Assembly (NCBI GenBank): GCA_964605775.1
Contig: CAZSDU010000004.1
Location: 78,803 to 142,802, forward strand
From: CAZSDU01 sp964605775
GTDB taxonomy: Bacteria; Bacteroidota; Bacteroidia; Bacteroidales; FEN-979
DNA: 64,000 nucleotides
Direction of reading: 5' to 3'
A model generated the notes under the pieces. It was given only the letters and a program-made list of their open reading frames with translations, was not told where the DNA came from and did no database searches. The position numbers were made by a program, and so were the translations under genes. This document shows, piece after piece, positions 17,256 to 26,257 of this stretch. Position 1 is the stretch's first letter; every line of letters starts with the position of its first letter.

Positions 17256-18656
17256 ATGAAAATTATGAAAAGATATTTTTTCATCCTATTAACCCTGGCT
17301 GTATTTGCTTCCTGCGAACGCAAGATTGACGAATTCAAACCCGATGCAAACGGGGTGAATTTCTCGAAGTTCGTGGCTGTGGGAAATTCAATGGCCGCAG
17401 GTTTTGCTGACGGCGCCTTATATACATCCGGACAGGTCTATTCCATTCCCAATATCATGGCCACACAGTTTAAAACGGTTGGCGGCGGTGAATTCAAACA
17501 ACCCCTGATCGGAACTGAAGATGGTGTTGGTTTTCAACAAATCCCCGGAGGACTGTACTTTTTTACCAAGCGTGTGCTGAAAATTGTTCAGGATCATGAT
17601 TGCTCAGGACCGATCAGTACGTATTCCCTGAAACCGGCATTTGCCATTGATAATCCTGATCAGGGACAAATGCAGGCACAATTGTTTGCACCTCCTACTG
17701 TGACCGGGCCATACAACAATATGGGTGTACCCGGATTGATGCTACAGGCCGCTTTATTCCCCGGATATGCCGCCTACAATCCTTATTATGCAAGGTTTGC
17801 CAATACAACTGGGCCGTCTTCTGTGATCGGTGAAGCCATGGCGCAACAACCCACCTTCTTTATGATGTGGCTAGGTGATTATGACGCTCTTGGATCAGCC
17901 CTTGCAGGGACCGATGCACTGCTTACCCCCATCGATACCTTTGCCATTTACTATCCCATGGCTGTCGGAGCCCTGATGAATTCAGGCAATAATCCCAAAG
18001 GTGTCGTCGCTACCATCCCGGATGTAACCAGTCTCCCTTATTTCACTACGATTTCGAAACAGTTACCATACAATGGAGTAACGCTTGATTCCGCCCAGGC
18101 TGCCGGACTGAACATTTTGTACACCATGTATGGTCATCCGGAAATTCATTGGCAAAAAGGTCAGAATCCCTTTGTTTATTTGAAAAATGACGGATCCTGG
18201 GCTCAGATGGGACCGGATGATCTTTTCCTGATCACCCTGCCTACTGATTCGATTCAATGCAGGGGGATGGGCATTGCTGATCCCACCACCCTTCCTATCC
18301 CGAAACCTTATCCCATACCAGCCCAATTCGTGCTGAACAAGGAAGAACAGGACAATATCAAAGCAAGGATCAATGCCTTCAATCAGATCATCACCCAGGT
18401 TGCCCTGGCCAATGATCTTGCCATTGCTGATATGAATACTTACATGAAAAATTTTGTCAGCGGTATGGTATTCGACGGGATCAAAATGAACACTACCTTC
18501 ATCACCGGAGGTATGTTCTCCACCGATGGAATTCATTTGAACCCAAGAGGATCTGTCGTGGCAGCGAATTATTTGATTCGGGCGATCAACAACAAATACG
18601 GATGCAATATTCCCCAGGCAGATGTCACCAGTTTTCCCGGGCTTAAGTTCCCGTAA
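17256..18656 (+). CDS. SGNH/GDSL-type hydrolase lipoprotein
   Basis: A 466-residue lipoprotein with a lipobox FASC at the end of the signal peptide (MKIMKRYFFILLTLAVFASC). It has SGNH hydrolase features: block I FVAVGNSMAAGFADG with the nucleophile Ser, and block V STDGIHLNPRG with the Asp-x-x-His pair. Block III may be in MMWLGDYDALG, where the usual GxND Asn is Asp. These enzymes hydrolyse esters or lipids. Pairing with the FadL-type gene 9 bases upstream suggests handling of lipid or long-chain esters at the outer membrane. The start could also be the in-frame ATG at 17265. Confidence 0.75.
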   Translation: MKIMKRYFFILLTLAVFASCERKIDEFKPDANGVNFSKFVAVGNSMAAGFADGALYTSGQVYSIPNIMATQFKTVGGGEFKQPLIGTEDGVGFQQIPGGLYFFTKRVLKIVQDHDCSGPISTYSLKPAFAIDNPDQGQMQAQLFAPPTVTGPYNNMGVPGLMLQAALFPGYAAYNPYYARFANTTGPSSVIGEAMAQQPTFFMMWLGDYDALGSALAGTDALLTPIDTFAIYYPMAVGALMNSGNNPKGVVATIPDVTSLPYFTTISKQLPYNGVTLDSAQAAGLNILYTMYGHPEIHWQKGQNPFVYLKNDGSWAQMGPDDLFLITLPTDSIQCRGMGIADPTTLPIPKPYPIPAQFVLNKEEQDNIKARINAFNQIITQVALANDLAIADMNTYMKNFVSGMVFDGIKMNTTFITGGMFSTDGIHLNPRGSVVAANYLIRAINNKYGCNIPQADVTSFPGLKFP

Positions 18657-18687
18657 TTATATGGTGAATGCTTAAGCTTGTAAACCT

Positions 18688-18728
18688 AAAAACCGTCCCT
18701 GGAATATAATCCCAGGGACGGTTTTTTA
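18688..18728. terminator. Strong bidirectional intrinsic terminator
   Basis: AACCGTCCCTGG (18691-18702) pairs perfectly with CCAGGGACGGTT (18712-18723) around a short AT loop. The stem is flanked by A residues on the left and a run of six T on the right. It serves the SGNH gene (plus) and the convergent rdgB (minus). Confidence 0.9.
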
Positions 18729-18761
18729 TGACAATAGAAATAATAATACCCGTTTCGAAAT

Positions 18762-19340
18762 CTATCTTTGTTTCAAAAATTGCAATAACCTGGTCACTGC
18801 CCTGCCCCGATGACTGATACCATTTTTCAGATAAGCCGGCATTTCTGCAAAGGTTTGATGATATCCTTCGGGAAGAAAAACCGGATCATATCCGAAACCT
18901 GACTTACCCTTCCTTCCCAGAATTATTTCCCCTTCAATTTTTCCTTCGAACAAATGTTCCCGGCCATCCATGATCAGGCAGATCACCGTTCGGAAACAAG
19001 CCTTACGGTTTTCAATTCCTTCAAGTTCCTTCAACACTTTTTCTATGTTATCCTCAAAACTACATGCATCCCCAGCATAACGGGCAGAATAAACCCCGGG
19101 ACGACCATCCAGCGCCATAATTTCCAGGCCGGTATCATCAGCAAAACAGTTCATTCCCGTTTTGTCAAAGATAAACCAGGCTTTTTGTCTGGCATTTCCA
19201 TCCAGGGTGTCCTGGTTCTCGGGAATTTCAACATCCAGACCGACATCCTGAAGGCTGAGTAAGGAATGGTCCTCTCCGAGGATCTCACTCACTTCCCGGA
19301 GCTTATGCTGGTTATTGGTCGCAAAAAGAAAGCTTGTCAT
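18762..19340 (-). CDS. rdgB: XTP/dITP diphosphatase (RdgB/HAM1)
   Basis: A house-cleaning enzyme that hydrolyses dITP, XTP and other non-canonical purine triphosphates. The 192-residue product has the family start FLFATNNQHKLREV, ADDTGLEIMALDGRPGVYSA with the substrate-site residues, GRKGKSGFGYDPVF and the C-terminal ISHRGRAVTRL. All conserved residues appear intact. Its start overlaps the end of ddl by four bases, so the two are co-transcribed. Confidence 0.95.
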   Translation of the reverse strand: MTSFLFATNNQHKLREVSEILGEDHSLLSLQDVGLDVEIPENQDTLDGNARQKAWFIFDKTGMNCFADDTGLEIMALDGRPGVYSARYAGDACSFEDNIEKVLKELEGIENRKACFRTVICLIMDGREHLFEGKIEGEIILGRKGKSGFGYDPVFLPEGYHQTFAEMPAYLKNGISHRGRAVTRLLQFLKQR

Positions 19341-20305
19341 ATCGCTTCCTCAATCAAACGGGTAATCAGCTCTGTAAAAGTCCATCCATGGGCGATGGCC
19401 ATTTTAGGGACAATGCTTGCAGCTGAGAGTCCGGGAACGGTATTCACTTCGAGAAAATAAAAATCACTGCCCGTCCATATAAAATCGAATCTGACCACGC
19501 CTTTGCAATTCAGGCGTTCATACAGATCCACGGAAATGGAACAACAGGTATCTGATGTCACTGTAGGAATATCGGCGGGAACGACTTCATCACACATGCC
19601 TTTTTTGTACTTGGCTTCATAATCGAAAAATTCTTTACGGGGAATGATTTCTGTTACCGGAAGTGCAATCACTTTCCCCCTGCTCCTCAGCACTCCGCAG
19701 GTCAGCTCCCTTCCCCGGATGAATTCTTCCACCAGAATCTCATCGTCCTCGTGGAATGCCCTTTTCAAAGCAGGTTCCAATTCTGATTTTAAACTGACTT
19801 TCGACATACCAACACTGGAACCCCCATTGTTGGGTTTTACAAAAACTGGTAACGTCAGGGCACTCAAAACGTTCCTAGCTGCATCAAACTGTCCTTTATG
19901 AAAATGCTGCGACCTGGCTGTTTTAAAACCATAAGACAGAACCAGTTGTTTGCAGAAATTTTTATTAAACGTAATGGACGAAGTGACAACATCAGAGGAA
20001 GTATAAGGAATTCCAAGTATATCGAAGTATCCCTGAAGTCTTCCGTTTTCACCAGGTGTACCATGAATCGCATTGAAGACCAAGTCAAAAGTGACTTTTT
20101 TTCTCCCGATCTGCAGACTGAAATCATTTTTATCCACTTGAAAGCGTTTATGTTCCACCGGATAGTACCAGTTCTTCCCACGGATAATAATCAGATAGGG
20201 ACGAAATCTATCCCTATCCATATACAATTCAAGTTGTTTTCCGCTTTTCATTGAAATGGCATACTCTCCCGAGTCTCCGCCGGCAACAATAGCAATATTC
20301 AGCAT
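19337..20305 (-). CDS. ddl: D-alanine--D-alanine ligase
   Basis: Ddl joins two D-alanines for peptidoglycan precursor synthesis. The 322-residue ATP-grasp enzyme has the N-terminal AGGDSGEYAISMKSGKQ, the central NAIHGTPGENGRLQGYFDIL, VKPNNGGSSVGMSKV for nucleotide binding, and the C-terminal FYFLEVNTVPGLSAASIVPK with metal ligands. The usual GGxSxE start is here GGDSGE. It is followed by rdgB, and its promoter region is shared with the divergent PASTA gene. Confidence 0.94.
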   Translation of the reverse strand: MLNIAIVAGGDSGEYAISMKSGKQLELYMDRDRFRPYLIIIRGKNWYYPVEHKRFQVDKNDFSLQIGRKKVTFDLVFNAIHGTPGENGRLQGYFDILGIPYTSSDVVTSSITFNKNFCKQLVLSYGFKTARSQHFHKGQFDAARNVLSALTLPVFVKPNNGGSSVGMSKVSLKSELEPALKRAFHEDDEILVEEFIRGRELTCGVLRSRGKVIALPVTEIIPRKEFFDYEAKYKKGMCDEVVPADIPTVTSDTCCSISVDLYERLNCKGVVRFDFIWTGSDFYFLEVNTVPGLSAASIVPKMAIAHGWTFTELITRLIEEAI

Positions 20306-20325
20306 ATCGGTCAGATTGGAAGGGA

Positions 20326-20353
20326 CAAAATTAATTTTTTTTCCGTATGTTTG
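20326..20353. promoter_or_regulatory. Divergent promoter pair between ddl and the PASTA gene
   Basis: TAATTTTG on the minus strand (20333-20326) precedes ddl by 20 bases. TATGTTTG on the plus strand (20346-20353) precedes the PASTA gene by about 60 bases. Both match TAnnTTTG; no clear -33 elements were found. Confidence 0.45.
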
Positions 20354-20414
20354 CTACGTCAATACGCAAACACAATAATAATCACCTTCACAGGTTATTT
20401 AGAAAAGCTTAGGG

Positions 20415-21005
20415 ATGGTTTTTTTTCGTTTTCTTTTTTCGAAAAAGTTTCTGCTTCATTTTCTGATCATGATCGGAATCACTGCCTTTCTGATCTGGAT
20501 CACCCTGATATCCTTATCCTGGTATACCAAGCATGATAAATACATCGTTGTCCCTGATTTCCGGACGATCTATATTCAGGATGTACTGACCAATGCTGAC
20601 AACAGGGATTTTAATTTCTATGTGATCGATTCGGTTTTTGATGCCCAGAAACCTTCAGGCACCATCCTGACACAGGATCCTTTCCCTGGCGCCAAAGTGA
20701 AAAAAAATCGCATGATTTACCTGACCATTGTTTCCTTTGTGCCCGAAAAAACAGTTATGCCCGACCTGAAATCACTGACCCTAAGACAGGCACAGTCCAT
20801 TCTTGAATCCTCTGGGTTATTATTGGGCAAACTCACTTATATTAAAGCTTTTGATGATGATGCCGTTCAACAGCAGTTTTTTCAGGGAAAAATTATCCCT
20901 CCGGGAACAAAACTCGATAAGGGGTCTGTGATTAACCTGACCGTAGGAATAGGGGCAAAAGCATTGCAGAGAGCTGATTCCGTGAGGATGGACAGTGTGG
21001 AATAG
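20415..21005 (+). CDS. Membrane-anchored PASTA-domain protein
   Basis: A 196-residue protein with one N-terminal membrane segment (about 13-37, FLLHFLIMIGITAFLIWITLI) and two to three PASTA-like repeats outside. The motifs are VPDFRTIYIQDVL with DAQKPSGTILTQDPFPGAKVK, and MPDLKSLTLRQAQSILESSG with IIPPGTKLDKGSVINLTVG. PASTA domains bind peptidoglycan or muropeptides. Unlike Firmicutes proteins, there is no kinase or penicillin-binding domain. Position next to ddl suits a wall-related role. The C-terminus is a short charged tail. Confidence 0.85.
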   Translation: MVFFRFLFSKKFLLHFLIMIGITAFLIWITLISLSWYTKHDKYIVVPDFRTIYIQDVLTNADNRDFNFYVIDSVFDAQKPSGTILTQDPFPGAKVKKNRMIYLTIVSFVPEKTVMPDLKSLTLRQAQSILESSGLLLGKLTYIKAFDDDAVQQQFFQGKIIPPGTKLDKGSVINLTVGIGAKALQRADSVRMDSVE

Positions 21006-21037
21006 TTAGTGAAATAGTAAAATGGCAAAATAACGTC

Positions 21038-23017
21038 ATGGTAAAAAAGGGTTTAATTATTGGTTTTTTGTGGTTTGTTTTCTGTACTTCTGCTTTTTCA
21101 CAGGAAATACTCAGGGGGTTACAGGTCAATCCTGTTGTAAGAGCGGCTTTTTTCAAATCAGCTGTGAGCAGATCCCATATCGGGACAGATACCATCCCCT
21201 TAAATATGCCGTTTTTCGATGATTTTTCCACGCCCGAAATTTTTCCATCACCCGACCGCTGGATTGACCGTTACACTTATCAGAATACTGACATCCCAGT
21301 ATTTCCTGTCAACACAGGAGCCATTACCCTGGATGCCATCAATGATTCGGGAATGATTTATCCAGATGCCATACCCGGTCCAGCAACATTTATTGCCGAT
21401 TATCTGACTTCACGATATATCCGGCTGGATTCCGTTTTTTCTCCCTCCCCCAGAAAACTAAACCCTTCGGATTCCGTATTTCTCAGTTTTTACTATCAGC
21501 CACAGGGGCGTGGATTACCTCCAGAAACCAACGATTCCCTGATCCTACAGTTTCTTGTCCGGCCGGCATTTGACAGTATAACTCCCACAGATACCATTCC
21601 CTACCCTGAAACCTGGGAAACGGTCTGGGCCACTCCCGGGATGTCCCTCGACACTTTCTACCTGAAAAACAAGCATTACTTTCTTCAGGTAATGTTACCC
21701 ATCACAGATGGATCCAGGTATTTCCGGAAGAATTTCCAATTCCGGTTTTATAACCGGGTCAGTCTTGCCAGTTCAGCAGAACCCAGTTGGCAAAGCAACT
21801 GCGACCAGTGGAACCTCGATAATATTTACCTCAATTACGAAAGATCCTTTACGGACACACTATATCCGGAAATCCGCTTTATTGAGCGGATACCGAGCCT
21901 GCTGTCATTTTATGAAGCCATGCCATATCCTCAGTATTGCGATGATCCAACCAATGAGATGGCCGACAGCCTGAGTATCCTGATCAGTAACCGTACCAAC
22001 GGAGAACGCAACTGCCGATATGGTTACACTTCATCCAATTACAACGGAAGCTTCCATAAAACATACAATGGGGGAAATTATGGCGTAAAACCCTTTTATA
22101 CCAACGGATATGTCACTTACCCCCCCTTTGCCCATCCGAATGTCAGCTTCCTCTTTCCGATCAGCCAGGCAGATACGGCATCCTTCCTGGTTGAGCATCA
22201 TATCCTCGATAATACTCCCGGTTCGATATTGGGAGATACGATGAGAAGAGTTCAGAAGTTTTATAACTATTATGCTTACGATGACGGGAGTGCCGATGCG
22301 GGATACGGTTTAACTCCGGCTGGTTCAATGCTGGCCTGTCGCTTCCATCTAAACAAATCCCCCGATACCCTGAGGGCTGTACAGATGTTCTTTAACCACA
22401 CCTTGTCTGGGAACAGCCAGCAACTCTTTTTCCTCTGTGTATGGAATGATAATATTGGAAAACCGGGCGACACCATCTATTCTGATCTTGTACTTCCGCT
22501 GTACGCTGACAGCCTGAACCAGTTCTTCACATATCATCTGACCCGGCCGGTTAGGGTGTCAGGGACTTTCTATATCGGATGGATACAAACTACCAACGAC
22601 AACCTGAACCTTGGATTTGACCGCTATAATGACAATCACCAGGAAAACTTTTACAATGTGACCGGACAGTGGAACAATAGCGCATATTCAGGTTCTCTGA
22701 TGATCCGCCCGATTGTCGGGAAGCCCATCCCTGTGGGCATCACCGAAAAATCTGATAAAAAAATCAGCCTTGATATATATCCCAATCCTTGTTCAGGTAA
22801 AAAACTATATTTAAAAATTTCAGGAGATGGAGATCCGAAGCCTGAAATGGAGTTATACACTGTCAGCATTTCGAATCTGATGGGGCAAACAAGACTTCTG
22901 ATCCCTTATACCCCGGAAATTGATGTCAGCTGTTTATCATCAGGTTTTTATTTTCTAAGATTATCAGACCAGTCAGGTATATTAAAGCATACCACAAAAT
23001 TAATCATCAGCCGTTAA
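21038..23017 (+). CDS. Large secreted protein with type IX sorting domain
   Basis: A 659-residue protein with signal peptide (MVKKGLIIGFLWFVFCTSAFSQ). The passenger is rich in aromatic and acidic residues and in repeated beta patterns (FFDDFSTPEIFPSPDRW, WNLDNIYLNYERSF, GTFYIGWIQTTND), like other Bacteroidota surface proteins with jelly-roll modules. The C-terminal domain of about 80 residues has the type IX sorting form DIYPNPCSGKKLYLKI and LSSGFYFLRLSD. It may be an adhesin or surface structural protein; no enzyme motif is apparent. It lies 32 bases after the PASTA gene and 22 bases before rluD. Confidence 0.75.
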   Translation: MVKKGLIIGFLWFVFCTSAFSQEILRGLQVNPVVRAAFFKSAVSRSHIGTDTIPLNMPFFDDFSTPEIFPSPDRWIDRYTYQNTDIPVFPVNTGAITLDAINDSGMIYPDAIPGPATFIADYLTSRYIRLDSVFSPSPRKLNPSDSVFLSFYYQPQGRGLPPETNDSLILQFLVRPAFDSITPTDTIPYPETWETVWATPGMSLDTFYLKNKHYFLQVMLPITDGSRYFRKNFQFRFYNRVSLASSAEPSWQSNCDQWNLDNIYLNYERSFTDTLYPEIRFIERIPSLLSFYEAMPYPQYCDDPTNEMADSLSILISNRTNGERNCRYGYTSSNYNGSFHKTYNGGNYGVKPFYTNGYVTYPPFAHPNVSFLFPISQADTASFLVEHHILDNTPGSILGDTMRRVQKFYNYYAYDDGSADAGYGLTPAGSMLACRFHLNKSPDTLRAVQMFFNHTLSGNSQQLFFLCVWNDNIGKPGDTIYSDLVLPLYADSLNQFFTYHLTRPVRVSGTFYIGWIQTTNDNLNLGFDRYNDNHQENFYNVTGQWNNSAYSGSLMIRPIVGKPIPVGITEKSDKKISLDIYPNPCSGKKLYLKISGDGDPKPEMELYTVSISNLMGQTRLLIPYTPEIDVSCLSSGFYFLRLSDQSGILKHTTKLIISR

Positions 23018-23039
23018 CCATTCAAGCATCCCAGGGAAA

Positions 23040-24083
23040 ATGCCAGAAATTCCGGAAATCGCCGAGGAAGCCCAAGAAATGTATGAGCATTTCCGCTTTA
23101 AGGTTGACCGGGGGCAACAAAGCCTGAGGATAGATAAATTTCTGATGGCCAGGATGGAGAATGCCTCCCGAACACGCATTCAGAATGCAGCCAAGGCAGG
23201 GAATATCATGGTTAACCAGAAAGTGGTCAAACCCAACTATAAAGTCAAGCCCCTTGATATCATCTCACTGGTACTTCCTCACCCGCCAAGGGATACGGAG
23301 ATTTATCCTGAAAATATACCCATTCAGGTCGTTTTTGAAGATAAAGATATTCTGGTCGTGAATAAAGAAGCCGGGATGGTGGTTCATCCCGGCCATGGGA
23401 ATTTCTCGGGCACATTACAGCATGCGGTTCTCTATCATCTCAGGCATCCTGCTCCGGATGCTAATCCTGATGCAAAACCCTATCTTGTCCACCGGATTGA
23501 CAAAGACACCTCTGGAATTCTACTGATCGCAAAAAACGAGCTTGCCCAGTCCAGACTGGCAAAACAGTTCTTTGACCATACCATTAGCAGAAGATATGTG
23601 GCGCTTGTATGGGGAAATCTCAAAACGGATGAAGGAACGATAACCGGAAATATAGATCGCAATATCAGGAACCGCCTGGTGATGTCGGTTTATGAAGACG
23701 AGGAAAAAGGCCGTCATGCCGTAACCCATTACCGGGTGCTGGAAAGATTTGGTTATGTTACGCTGGTAGAATGCCAGCTTGAGACGGGAAGAACTCATCA
23801 GATCAGGGTCCACTTCAAGCATATCGGACATCCGTTGTTCAATGATGAAAGTTACGGAGGGTCAGAAATCTTAAAAGGGACTACATTTACAAAATATAAA
23901 CAATTCGTTCAAAACTGCTTTAAACTCATGCCCAGGCAAGCGCTTCATGCAAAATCACTGGGTTTTATCCATCCTTCCAGCCGGGAGTATCTTGAGTTCG
24001 ATTCGGAATATCCTGCCGACTTAGCCCTCCTTATCCAGAAATGGAAGCATTACAGTGTCCATCAATCGACAGAAGAGCAATAG
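23040..24083 (+). CDS. rluD: RluD-type 23S rRNA pseudouridine synthase
   Basis: An RluA-family enzyme that converts uridines in 23S rRNA to pseudouridine; the RluD type modifies helix 69. The 347-residue product has an N-terminal S4 RNA-binding domain (about 25-85, LRIDKFLMARMENASRTRIQ). The catalytic domain carries the signature LVHRIDKDTSGILLIAKNE, whose HRIDKDTSG includes the catalytic Asp, and later LETGRTHQIRVHFKHIGHPL. Length and domain order match RluD. It is followed after 11 bases by an acyltransferase gene. Confidence 0.9.
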   Translation: MPEIPEIAEEAQEMYEHFRFKVDRGQQSLRIDKFLMARMENASRTRIQNAAKAGNIMVNQKVVKPNYKVKPLDIISLVLPHPPRDTEIYPENIPIQVVFEDKDILVVNKEAGMVVHPGHGNFSGTLQHAVLYHLRHPAPDANPDAKPYLVHRIDKDTSGILLIAKNELAQSRLAKQFFDHTISRRYVALVWGNLKTDEGTITGNIDRNIRNRLVMSVYEDEEKGRHAVTHYRVLERFGYVTLVECQLETGRTHQIRVHFKHIGHPLFNDESYGGSEILKGTTFTKYKQFVQNCFKLMPRQALHAKSLGFIHPSSREYLEFDSEYPADLALLIQKWKHYSVHQSTEEQ

Positions 24084-24094
24084 CCCACTGACCC

Positions 24095-24838
24095 ATGAGA
24101 GATCTGATCCGTTATCCGGCTTCCATGTTTTTTTGGTTTGAATTATTTTTCATCTCTGCCATCCTGTTTCCATTTTCCTTTGTTATTTACCTTCTCACTT
24201 TCCTCTTTGATAAACGTTTGTTCATCATGCATAAGTATTCCTGCATATGGTCGTTCATCGTACTTACCATTAATCCCTTATGGAGAATCAGGGTTTACGG
24301 GAGAAAAAAAATCAATCTGGATGAAACCTATGTTATGGTTTCCAATCATCAAAGCGGTGCAGATATTATTGTTCTTTTCCTGCTATGGAAACATTTTAAA
24401 TGGGTAGCAAAAAAATCCCTGTTCCTGTATCCTTTTATTGGTTGGAATATGTGGTTGAACCGTTATATTGCATTGGAAAGGGGGAAGGGGAGCAGCATGC
24501 GGAAAATGATGGCCGTTGCAGCCAGAACCCTGAAAGACAAAAATTCAGTCATGATATTTCCTGAAGGGACCCGTTCTCCGGATGGCAAGATACAGCCATT
24601 TAAAACAGGGGCATTCCATCTTGCTTTAGAAAATCGGCGTCCCATTCTTCCCATTGCCATCAGCGGCACTTCCAAAGCCATTCCCAAAGGAGGTCTTCTC
24701 ATTGATAAGAATTTCGATATCCGCGCTACCGTTCTTGATCCTTTACCCTATGAATCATTCCGGCATCTTGATGCAAAAGCTGTTGCCCATCTGGTTCAAG
24801 GGGTGATAGAAGAGGAAATCAATAAAAATGACAAGTGA
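24095..24838 (+). CDS. plsC: 1-acyl-sn-glycerol-3-phosphate acyltransferase (PlsC type)
   Basis: Transfers an acyl chain to lysophosphatidate to form phosphatidate, at the inner membrane. The 247-residue product has a hydrophobic N-terminus (about 12-40), the HX4D motif in VSNHQSGADIIV, the acceptor-site motif FPEGTRSPDG and the block RPILPIAISGT. All four acyltransferase motifs are present. The substrate could also be another lysophospholipid. It lies in the rluD transcript and is convergent with the FkbM-family gene. Confidence 0.88.
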   Translation: MRDLIRYPASMFFWFELFFISAILFPFSFVIYLLTFLFDKRLFIMHKYSCIWSFIVLTINPLWRIRVYGRKKINLDETYVMVSNHQSGADIIVLFLLWKHFKWVAKKSLFLYPFIGWNMWLNRYIALERGKGSSMRKMMAVAARTLKDKNSVMIFPEGTRSPDGKIQPFKTGAFHLALENRRPILPIAISGTSKAIPKGGLLIDKNFDIRATVLDPLPYESFRHLDAKAVAHLVQGVIEEEINKNDK

Positions 24839-24853
24839 CCAAGAAAAATCCTA

Positions 24854-25576
24854 TCAGGGATGTGCTACAAAATAATATTCTTTTCCGTTTTCGAAAAGTT
24901 GCAATAAATCCTTTTCGGAAAGTGGCTGATCCTGTGTTAAAAATCCTTTCAGGGTAGAAATGTTCAAACCGCATTCCGTTTTCAGGAACTGATAAAGGTC
25001 CCCCGGTCTGGAACCATAAAAGTCGGCTGCTCCGATTCCGAATTCGAAGATGATGACCGGCCGGCTCCTGCGTATCGTTTTTATGCCTCCTTTCATAACC
25101 TGAAATTCAGCCCCCTCTACATCTATTTTGATAAGGTCAATCATCATGTCCTCAGGGATAAGGTTGTCAAGGAGTTCCGTTTTAACGGTAATCTGATTGA
25201 TTTCAACCTGTTTGCCGTCGTATTCGCGTTTTTTAATTCCACTATAAGCCGGGGCATTCAGAACATGCTGAAATGTTGTACTACCCTTTTTATCATATAA
25301 TGCCAGTTCAGAAATAGTCACCCTTGAATTATTCTGATACTTCGATCTGAGTGCTTGAAAAAGCTCCGGGATGGGTTCAAACCCGAAAATATTTCCTTTA
25401 GTTGCCCACTTTAACATCAGGTCAAGGATCTCCCCCTTATGGCAACCGATATCGATACAATGAGAAGTTGTGTTTAGTGTTGCTTTAAGAATAGCACGGG
25501 TATAAGCATCATAATGCTGATTTCTTGTCAGCGAAATGTTAAAAAACACAAGTATTTTCTTGATCAGTTCTTTCAT
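24854..25576 (-). CDS. FkbM-family methyltransferase
   Basis: A 240-residue SAM-dependent methyltransferase of the FkbM family. SAM motif I is CIDIGCHKGEILDLML (about 37-52), followed by GFEPIPELFQALR. The C-terminal motif IDLIKIDVEGAEFQVMKGG is diagnostic. FkbM enzymes O-methylate sugars or polyketides. Here the substrate is unknown; a surface glycan is plausible given the polysaccharide locus about 3 kb away. It has its own promoter and is transcribed away from efp. Confidence 0.85.
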   Translation of the reverse strand: MKELIKKILVFFNISLTRNQHYDAYTRAILKATLNTTSHCIDIGCHKGEILDLMLKWATKGNIFGFEPIPELFQALRSKYQNNSRVTISELALYDKKGSTTFQHVLNAPAYSGIKKREYDGKQVEINQITVKTELLDNLIPEDMMIDLIKIDVEGAEFQVMKGGIKTIRRSRPVIIFEFGIGAADFYGSRPGDLYQFLKTECGLNISTLKGFLTQDQPLSEKDLLQLFENGKEYYFVAHP

Positions 25577-25613
25577 CAGTCGGTTCTTGCCATCGAAGTT
25601 TTGATTAACAGGG

Positions 25614-25654
25614 CAAAAATAAGACTTTTAATTCAGGAATTTTAACTAATTTTG
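25614..25654. promoter_or_regulatory. Divergent promoters of the FkbM gene and efp
   Basis: TATTTTTG on the minus strand (25621-25614) lies 37 bases before the FkbM start. TAATTTTG on the plus strand (25647-25654) lies 33 bases before the efp ATG at 25688. Both match the Bacteroidota -7 element. The plus element supports the efp start at 25688 over an upstream TTG at 25652. Confidence 0.55.
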
Positions 25655-25687
25655 CAAGCCTTTTATTCAACAAGCATTAATCCATCT

Positions 25688-26254
25688 ATGGCAACAACTG
25701 CAGACATCCGTAACGGGCTGGTTATTGATTTCAACAATGACCTGTATACCATTGTAGAGTTTCAACACGTCAAACCCGGCAAAGGCCCGGCCTTTATCCG
25801 GACCAAACTGAAAAGCCTGAAAACCGGAAGGGTTATTGCCAACACTTTTGATTCGGGTGTCAGAATTGATGTTGCCCGCGTTGAACGCCGTAAATACCAA
25901 TATCTTTTTAAGGATGATTCCGGTTATCATTTCATGCATACGGAGACCTTTGAACAGGTATTCATTCAGTCAGAACTGATTGATACCCCTCAATTCCTAA
26001 AAGAAGGCCAGGAAGTTGAAATTTTGTTTCATGCCGATACAGAAACTGCTCTGACCTGTGAGTTACCTACCTATGTCACTTTAAAAGTCACTTATACCGA
26101 ACCCGGTCTCCGGGGTAATACGGCGACCAATACCCTTAAGGATGCCACCGTAGAAACAGGTGCTACCGTAAAAGTTCCCTTGTTCATTGATACCGGAGAA
26201 ACCATAAAAGTGGATACCAGAACAGGTGTTTATTCAGAACGCGTTAAAGTATAA
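25688..26254 (+). CDS. efp: Translation elongation factor P
   Basis: EF-P relieves ribosome stalling at polyproline stretches. The 188-residue product starts MATTADIRNGLVIDF and has HVKPGKGPAFIRTKLKSL, where Lys32 at the loop tip is the residue usually modified in lysine-type EF-P. The two C-terminal OB-like domains end with VDTRTGVYSERV, matching the family signature. I see no modification gene (epmA/epmB) in the window. It is followed after three bases by lpxD, an arrangement common in Bacteroidota. Confidence 0.95.
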   Translation: MATTADIRNGLVIDFNNDLYTIVEFQHVKPGKGPAFIRTKLKSLKTGRVIANTFDSGVRIDVARVERRKYQYLFKDDSGYHFMHTETFEQVFIQSELIDTPQFLKEGQEVEILFHADTETALTCELPTYVTLKVTYTEPGLRGNTATNTLKDATVETGATVKVPLFIDTGETIKVDTRTGVYSERVKV

Positions 26255-26257
26255 TAC

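Noticed and set aside
18063..18536. A 157-codon open frame on the minus strand
   Set aside because: It lies inside the SGNH lipoprotein gene in an antisense frame and has no recognisable protein features.
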